64,000 nucleotides of DNA from Helopsaltes ochotensis (taxonomy: Eukaryota > Chordata > Aves > Passeriformes > Locustellidae), in assembly GCA_013400155.1 (NCBI GenBank), contig VXBM01000096.1, positions 124,001 through 188,000 on the forward strand, read 5' to 3'. The translations under genes were made by a program, and so were the position numbers. Below are positions 59,001-64,000 of this stretch, in pieces. The notes below the pieces were generated by a model, which saw only the letters and a list, made by a program, of their open reading frames with translations, made no database searches and was not told the origin of the DNA. How positions within the stretch are numbered: position 1 is the stretch's first letter; each line of letters starts with the position of its first letter.

Positions 59001-61781
59001 GCCTCCACCTACCCAGCCTTCAACAAGTCACACCAAAACGCATACATATCACACTCACAACATGGGCCAGAGCATGGGAATTCAGGACACAGAATGTGGG
59101 CAGCTCTCCGCAGAGCCTGCTGCTGGCCCTGTGGTCACAACGGATCTTTTGTTACCTGTCTTGGAAGAAGCGGCGAAACCCAAAGGCAATAAGCTTGAAA
59201 ACAGATTCCAGGACAAAGATAACAGTGAAGATGTAATTGCAAATCTTCAGGGCTTCATCAAGAACCTAGGATGTGGACACAGGACTGAGGTTAGATGTTA
59301 GCTCTGAAGAGGGGCTTTCTGCCTCCAAACCTGACTTTTATGTCATCACTTAACCATTACAGTTAAAAGTCTTCAAACACAGGCTCTCTCTGATGAAAAA
59401 TGTCCCAGGGAAAAGTCCCAGGGATTCACAGAGTACATTTGCTGCCTGGTGATAAAATCCCAGGAGGGGCTGACACAGGCCCAAGGCACAATTCACACCC
59501 CTAGCAGCAGCACAGCCCCAGCTGGGATCACTGAGGAGCGCAGAAAGAGCGGCTGCATTTGCTGGTCTCAGCAGCACAAGACCTCTTGTGCTTTTGTCAG
59601 AGAGCTGAATTTCATCCCACTTCTTCATTTGTGCAAGTGCTGGCCAAATGGCTCCTTGGTGCCAGCCTGCCGTTACTCCTCACCTTGAGCTTTGGCAAGG
59701 AGCGTGACAGAGGGATGACATGCCAGGAGAAGCAAGTGCCTTGCATTTTCCTCTGCTCCCCTTTCCTCTGCAGATGCCAGTCTGGTCTTTAATCCAAGTG
59801 CATTCTGGCTGGGACAACTCTTGCACAGTCAGGCATTAAAGCTACATCAGAAGTGATTTCATCCCCAAAAGCCTCACTTATGAAGGAACACTGTGGTAGC
59901 AGCATCCTTCATGGCCTCTTAAGTAATGTGCATTCAATTTCTCCCTGCTGGCAAATATGGTAATAACAATGTCCATGGCAGTGTTAGGGAACAGGGGAGG
60001 TGTGCCCACAGACCAAACCCAACATTTACTGATCCCTGAGTGGGAGAAATCATAGGAGAAGGAGTTTAAATCATGCACTCTGCTAGTTTAGCTTCAAGCA
60101 TCCATGGACAAAAATCACTGCATCTGACCAAGAAACACAAGCCCAGCTGCCGAAGGAAGCCGTGGCTCTGAGCAAGCCTCCCTGCCATACTACAAGGCAC
60201 TTTGGCTCTGCAGCAAATGAGCACATTTAGCTGGCAAAAGCAGATTTTGCCCAGCAGCTCTTTATTCAAACCACCTCTCTGCTGCACACTGCAGCATTCC
60301 CGCCTCTCCAGGAGCTGCAGCATCTCCATCTGGGGTCTCATCCCCAGGGCATCCTGGTATATCCCAAAACCAGCCCCTTTCAGCACCAAAAAATTATTTG
60401 CGTTGAAACTAGTTTGGATATAAATCTCTTTGGTACATTTAGCCTTCAAATATCTTCAGGATCCCAGCCATCCATCACTGAGACCAGAGGGATTTCCAGG
60501 TCCCAATTCAGCAGAACTCAAGCATGTGTGTGACTCTGACCATGCTGTCATCCCAGCGCAACCCATGCTTGGACTTAGTACCCAGATAATGCGTACCAGA
60601 GGCCTAGGGAAAAAATGTTATTTTTCTAAAGAAAATGAAAAACAAACTCCTGCCCAACATTTTTATAATACAAGAGAAAATGTAGCTGCAAAGTGACTGT
60701 GGTAAGACACACACTCTAGAGTGACTCCAGCCCAGGCTCTTTCGCCAACCACCTTTTTCATCAAATGACTGAACCATGCAATGAGCCTTCCAGGATACTT
60801 AAAGGTGACCTGGACCAAAAAAATAAATTGGGCTTGTTCCCTTTCACTTTTGGCTTATGAAAGACTGGAGAATATTTCCCCCCACCCCTGTCATTTGCAT
60901 GTTTTAGTTGTTAGTGGGGTTTTTTTATATCAAGTGTTCAAGTCCTGTCTAATTTTAAAGAATATTTCCTCCTATTGTGTGTTATATTTATTCATTCTGA
61001 AAGTTGCTAATAAAAGTAAGTACAAGTTATGTGGCAAAGGCAGCTATTTCCATTTCATTCTTATGCACAAAAGACTTGACATCTCAGGACAGGCTGTTTT
61101 TATTTTCACAGTATGACAAAGACCCAGGAACTTTAGCACACTAACACATTAAAATGCATTTTAAAGACCAGCATGGAATCCAATTCCTGTGAAATCTAGG
61201 TCCTATGGGACACCGGGGATTTAGAAGAAACTGCAAAAAACCCCCATTTTCCAAATTCTTCTATGTTTTCCTTTTTCTCTTTTTTTTTTTTTTTTTTTTN
61301 TTTTTTTTTTTTTTTTTTTTGTGGGGGGTGGGGAGGAGAGGGTGGGTGTGAAACCTAAGTAAAATGGAAGATATCACTGATCATCTAATCTAACAAAGGA
61401 AGCAAACCTGTTCCCAGTCTCATTTTCAAAGCAACCTGTTTGCACTAGAATGGAAAGGTGCAATCGGATCCATGTACCAAAAGCCCTGGATTGAGCTGGG
61501 AGCCAGTTGTAGGATGGCTATGCTCCACTGGCAAAGATGGACGTCTGATAGCAAACCTGGCCTTAACCCTGCCCAACAGCACAGCTCTGCATGTCCCCCC
61601 TGCCTGCCCATCCCCAACTGTCCCAGTACCTTTGGCTGCTGGTAGTGCTCCATGGCCATGGTGATGACATTGAGGCCGATGACGCCGGTGATGAACAGAT
61701 CCAAGTAGTGGCTGGTGCACATCTGGTGAATCAGGAGGCGGAAACGGGAATAATCCGAGTAGTAGGGCTTACACTGAGCTT
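40163..61781 (-). CDS. CACNA1G: CACNA1G (Cav3.1) gene, 3' part: last twelve coding exons, joined coding span
   Basis: Pore-forming alpha-1G subunit of a low-voltage-activated T-type calcium channel of the plasma membrane. The window holds all of repeat IV (S1 to S6) and the cytoplasmic C-terminal tail, about 834 residues in twelve phase-consistent exons; repeats I-III lie beyond the right edge. Diagnostic features: [14 protein letters not shown] and [15 protein letters not shown] (S1), [10 protein letters not shown] with regularly spaced arginines (voltage sensor S4), [11 protein letters not shown] with the selectivity-filter aspartate typical of repeat IV of T-type channels, and [20 protein letters not shown] (S6). 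The C-terminus with [15 protein letters not shown] and a final acidic NP-ending segment matches CACNA1G rather than CACNA1H or CACNA1I. ABCC3 follows downstream in the same direction, as in mammals. No disruption was seen. Confidence 0.95.
41018..44711. other. CACNA1G intron with A/G microsatellite
   Basis: A 3.7-kb intron. A purine-only (AAAAG)n-type tract lies at about 42940-42992. Nothing else was recognised. Confidence 0.65.
44712..44881 (-). CDS. CACNA1G: CACNA1G exon: C-tail segment 4
   Basis: 170 bp from a CTCATAAG acceptor to a CAG|GTAAGC donor. Encodes [20 protein letters not shown] and ends ERLLRRQ. The SQPADTS..LQ.PKD motif aligns with human Cav3.1; the middle part is variable. 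The acceptor at 44881 is chosen because it alone restores phase with the previous exon. Confidence 0.9.
44882..47338. other. CACNA1G intron, no feature seen
   Basis: About 2.5 kb. Open frames on both strands lack splice support. Confidence 0.6.
47339..47528 (-). CDS. CACNA1G: CACNA1G exon: C-tail segment 3
   Basis: 190 bp from a CCCCTCAG acceptor to a TCAG|GTACAT donor, leaving one base into a codon. Encodes a leading [19 protein letters not shown] stretch, then [18 protein letters not shown], a motif shared with human Cav3.1, and a proline-rich variable segment. Serine/arginine spacing suggests kinase sites (inference). Confidence 0.93.
47529..50502. other. CACNA1G intron with long T-run
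   Basis: About 3 kb, with a T-run at about 50192-50219 and shorter A/T runs. No exon or repeat family was recognised. Confidence 0.6.
50503..50637 (-). CDS. CACNA1G: CACNA1G exon: C-tail segment 2 (donor uncertain)
   Basis: 135 bp if the donor AAT|GTACAT is used, phase 0 to 0. The acceptor is CCCTTTAG. Encodes [19 protein letters not shown] and [20 protein letters not shown], matching the human acidic cluster. An alternative donor a few codons on (CTG|GTTGCT) also keeps phase, so the end is uncertain by about 12 bp. Confidence 0.85.
50638..53221. other. CACNA1G intron, no exon supported
   Basis: About 2.6 kb. A minus-strand open frame at 51654-51944 was considered and rejected as an exon because the flanking junction already matches the human Q|I splice. 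Confidence 0.6.
53222..53362 (-). CDS. CACNA1G: CACNA1G exon: C-tail segment 1
   Basis: 141 bp, phase 0 to 0, from a TTCCTAG acceptor to a CCAG|GTTAAT donor. Encodes [20 protein letters not shown] and KLMDNLSG, a conserved helix, then a divergent tail ending YNSENQ. The junction Q|IPLAEMEA with the next exon matches the human junction. Confidence 0.92.
53363..55599. other. CACNA1G intron with polypyrimidine stretch upstream of the acceptor
   Basis: About 2.2 kb. On the plus strand, 53385-53590 is strongly purine-rich, so on the transcribed (minus) sense it is pyrimidine-rich just before the acceptor at 53362. Confidence 0.6.
55600..55944 (-). CDS. CACNA1G: CACNA1G exon: repeat IV S6 and proximal C-tail
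   Basis: 345 bp, phase 0 to 0, from a TATTTCCAG acceptor to a CATATG|GTGAGA donor. Encodes the extracellular [19 protein letters not shown], the S6 helix ([19 protein letters not shown]) and a highly acidic, alanine-rich stretch ([14 protein letters not shown]). A serine- and proline-rich tail follows that is much less like the mammalian sequence. The gating-related proximal C-tail lies here. Confidence 0.94.
55966..56033 (-). mobile_element. Short CR1 3' end in a CACNA1G intron
   Basis: Reads ATCACAGAATCAACCAGGTT, GGAAAAGACCTTGGAGATTG and CAAGTCCAACCTATCACC, the reverse of a CR1-type tail. It fills a quarter of a 253-bp intron between the pore-loop and S6 exons. Confidence 0.8.
56198..56319 (-). 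CDS. CACNA1G: CACNA1G exon: repeat IV pore loop
   Basis: 122 bp from a GTCTCACAG acceptor to an AAG|GTAAGT donor. Encodes [20 protein letters not shown] and then the re-entrant pore loop with [11 protein letters not shown]. The aspartate in TGDNW is the repeat-IV residue of the EEDD calcium selectivity filter. Confidence 0.96.
56397..56475 (-). CDS. CACNA1G: CACNA1G exon: repeat IV S5
   Basis: 79 bp from a TCTTTTCAG acceptor to a CTCG|GTGAG donor. Encodes [20 protein letters not shown] and ELFGDL, the S5 pore helix. The intron on its 3' side is only 77 bp. Confidence 0.95.
56533..56562. repeat. (TTG)n microsatellite
   Basis: About ten uninterrupted TTG units (AAC on the coding sense) in the 294-bp intron (56476-56769) between the S4-S5 linker exon and the S5 exon. 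Confidence 0.95.
56770..56840 (-). CDS. CACNA1G: CACNA1G exon: S4-S5 linker of repeat IV
   Basis: 71 bp from a TTCCACAG acceptor to a CACAG|GTAACT donor. Encodes [20 protein letters not shown] plus ALPQ. This stretch is almost invariant in T-type channels. Confidence 0.95.
56841..57995. other. CACNA1G intron, no feature seen
   Basis: About 1.15 kb of intron between the S4 exon and the S4-S5 linker exon. Confidence 0.6.
57996..58129 (-). CDS. CACNA1G: CACNA1G exon: repeat IV S3 and S4
   Basis: 134 bp from a TCTCCAG acceptor to a CGAG|GTGAG donor. Encodes [15 protein letters not shown] (S3), [19 protein letters not shown] (S3-S4 loop) and [10 protein letters not shown], the first part of the S4 voltage sensor. 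Too short for a start-codon ORF search; found from its neighbours. Confidence 0.95.
58130..59155. other. CACNA1G intron, no feature seen
   Basis: About 1 kb of intron with no recognisable element. Confidence 0.6.
59156..59265 (-). CDS. CACNA1G: CACNA1G exon: repeat IV S2
   Basis: 110 bp from an ATCCTAG acceptor to a GACAG|GTAAC donor. Encodes [20 protein letters not shown] and the rest of S2 with [14 protein letters not shown]. The FxxE-type acidic residue and following basic loop are visible. Confidence 0.95.
59266..61629. other. CACNA1G intron with T-run and G-rich motif
   Basis: About 2.4 kb. Contains the T-run with one undetermined base (61300) and the following G-rich segment; otherwise nothing was recognised. 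Confidence 0.65.
61280..61346. repeat. T homopolymer with an N, followed by a G-quadruplex-type motif
   Basis: About 40 T residues with one undetermined base at 61300. They are followed at about 61322-61346 by four G-runs (GGGGGG, GGGG, GGG, GGG) separated by short loops. Confidence 0.85.
61630..61781 (-). CDS. CACNA1G: CACNA1G exon: repeat IV S1
   Basis: 152 bp from a CTGCTGCAG acceptor to an AAG|GTACTG donor. It enters after one base of a codon and leaves in phase 0. Encodes [20 protein letters not shown] and the S1 helix, ending EHYQQPK. It belongs to repeat IV, immediately after the III-IV linker, whose exon is not in the window. Confidence 0.95.
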
Positions 61782-64000
61782 CTGCAGCAGGGAGGAGAGC
61801 GAGAGGCAAATCAAGGGATTTCTCTGCGTCCTTCTGAAGTCAATGCACTCTCACTCTCCAACTCCAGGGATGAAAATTCTAGACCAATCACAGCAACATG
61901 CTGTCTTTTTTATTTCCTTTTTTCTTTGCTGGGATGTTACCATTTTTAATACACAGCAGGGCTCCCGTCATCTTACATTCATTAAGTATCTTCAGTGGGA
62001 CATGCTCTATACTCAGCCTTGTGGCATCAGGGATGAGGTGAGCTGGGACTAGTGTGCTGCTAAAAATAATTTTGTTCTGTAGGAAAATTTAAGTTAAATT
62101 TAAATTAAAACAACAAATTTTGTTTCTGCTGATCTTAAAAGAGCATCTGAAAATCCAATTAATGGTCAGATACTGGGAACAGATTTTACTAACAATTAAC
62201 TAAAAACACAGGCCATTGAGTTGTGGTGGTCGTTGTAAGAGAAAGAGTGCAAACATACTATGTTACTTGCAATAAACTGTAGAGACAACAGAATTCAACA
62301 CTTCAGCTGTCAGAAAAATGGTCTATAAGAACACCAAGGAAAACTGATCAATGAGCCTTGGTGATCAAAAGATAATCATCCTCCATTTAGACAAGATTAT
62401 CAATGTGCAGATTTCACTGTCCAACTCAGCTGCCTCAGCGATGACACATGGACCTTAGACCCCAAATGTTCCTAGAGATAAACTCATTTACTCACCTAAT
62501 CTCTAATGAGGAAATGCAAAGGCTGAGTATATAATTCAGTACAATTTTCAAGAAGGCATTATAATGCAGATTGAAGTGGAAAGGGCTATCTTGAAGATGT
62601 CAGAGTATAATATTACCCTCATAATTAGATGATCAACTGATTATAATTATTGACCTGTAAGAATTGCACAGTTGATATTTAGTGCTCCAGTGCAAATGTA
62701 CAGTTTGACACATTAGACCAAGAAAAAACGTTGGGCATGAATGATGCCAGGAAGCACAGGTTTAGGTTGCCCTAGGGGAAAACTAATTTTAGAAGATTAT
62801 ATTTTGCCTGGAAATAGAGTTCACTTTGTCAATAGCCAATGACATTGCAATCAGATCAATAGATTTAATGGTTTCATGTGCTCCCTGCTTCATAGCAGGA
62901 TCCTGAAAAATCAGTTTTGCTTTGTTCCGTAGAGACAGACCTTTCCCTCACAGCCCAGGGACCAAAGGGAAAAAAACACTCAGCAGTTTTATTCTGTAGG
63001 AGTTTGGAAGGCCCAAAATTCTGTTTCAGTGTCATCAAATGAAAGGCAGTATTAATATTCACTTTCTGATCTGCAGTAGGCTTTAGGTGATCTGCACCTG
63101 AGTGCTAAAGCTCAGTATTGATGAAAAGGTCTATAGAATTAATTTTCATGCTGAATCTATTGAGTGCTTATGAAAAAAGCAGACTAGTAGTTGCTGACTC
63201 ACTCATAAGACTTTGTCAGATATCTCAGAATCTGCATAAATCTCCATAAAGTCAAGAAATCTCGATCACATTATGCTAAATTATGAGTAGCAAATTAACT
63301 AAAATGTTTGAATACAATTAGGTTAGGAATAGGACCTATTTTAATGAACCAACTTATCATCTCAGAAAGAAACACCACTGTAATTGGATCATTTACTTAT
63401 TCTACATTTATGTATAATTCACATTCAAAAAGAAAAATGTCAATGTTTCTACCTTTTCCTACAATGGATTTACTTATGAATAATTACACTGGAATTCCAT
63501 TTTTTTTCCTCAGCTTTGACTGCCAGGTAATTCCACATCCTACAGAATAGCACCAATGCTGTTAGAACAGAGAGGGGATTTAGAGAGAGGTTGTAAATGT
63601 TCCCTGTGCAGGGCTCCTGCACCTGGATTAACCAGTGCATGACCACATAAGCAGGGTTGCTAATTGTTCAGATCTCTGCAAAGGCTTTTCCTCTACGCAC
63701 CCCTCTCTCCCAGATTTCCTGTTCACCTTTCCCAGCACCCAGCTTTCCACAGCCAAACCTCTCTGGATGCTGCTCTCACAGATGCCCTTGCAGCCTTTGA
63801 AAATTCCCAGTGAAAAATGTCCCATCCTTCCCCATTAACTTTTTTAAGAGGGGATTTAGCAACCCATGCTTACAAATCATGTCACCACTCACTTCCCTGG
63901 TGTCCCCATGCCAGCCATGCATCTTGGTGCCATGTGGATGCTCCTGTGGGATGACCCCACACACAGGCTAACATGCTGCCTGAGGGCTAGGGATAAATCC
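61782..64000. other. CACNA1G intron (III-IV linker side), no exon seen
   Basis: About 2.2 kb to the window edge. I searched the minus strand for the expected basic III-IV linker exon and did not find it, so it lies beyond 64000. Confidence 0.6.

Noticed and set aside
61782..64000. Search for the III-IV linker exon of CACNA1G
   Set aside because: No minus-strand frame resembles the expected basic, arginine-rich linker; the exon must be outside the window.
1..64000. tRNA, rRNA, snRNA genes, CRISPR arrays or bacterial-type operons
   Set aside because: None seen; the sequence is vertebrate nuclear DNA with intron-rich genes and CR1/ERV repeats.

Overview
This is vertebrate nuclear DNA, most likely from a bird and probably a songbird. 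The evidence is two vertebrate-style, intron-rich genes, several CR1-type LINE 3' ends, and LTRs that resemble songbird endogenous-retrovirus LTRs. The lineage call rests on recognition of the repeats, not on a search. There are no bacterial-style operons, CRISPR arrays or phage genes.

Both recognised genes lie on the minus strand, head to tail, in the order seen around human CACNA1G-ABCC3. ABCC3 (multidrug resistance-associated protein 3) occupies about 0.3-26.5 kb. Its start codon is at 26450, inside a CpG-rich promoter, and its first nine coding exons (396 codons) run down to 324; the rest lies beyond position 1. CACNA1G (T-type calcium channel Cav3.1) occupies about 36.4-64 kb. Its last twelve coding exons (about 834 residues: all of repeat IV plus the cytoplasmic C-tail) run from 61781 to a stop codon at 40163. 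The earlier exons lie beyond the right edge. Exon junctions were set by canonical AG/GT sites and checked by reading phase. All junctions agree in phase; one donor (at 50503) is ambiguous.

The interval between the genes (about 26.7-36.4 kb) holds CR1 fragments, a large ERVL-like LTR, an isolated CpG-rich block, and an unexplained run of minus-strand coding-like sequence at 29.99-31.35 kb. Two of these blocks have good splice sites and matching phases across an intron, with helical, TPR-like composition. Two neighbouring blocks show frame breaks. I could not identify the gene. It may be a real uncharacterised or lineage-restricted gene, or a decaying copy.

Intronic cargo includes two well-bounded solo LTRs (6470-7197 and 18533-18952), each with a 4-bp target duplication, a 59-bp direct duplication, microsatellites, and a T-run containing one undetermined base followed by a G-quadruplex-type motif. 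The two main genes are not known to share a pathway: one is an organic-anion efflux pump, the other a low-voltage-activated calcium channel. Their adjacency is conserved synteny, not an operon.
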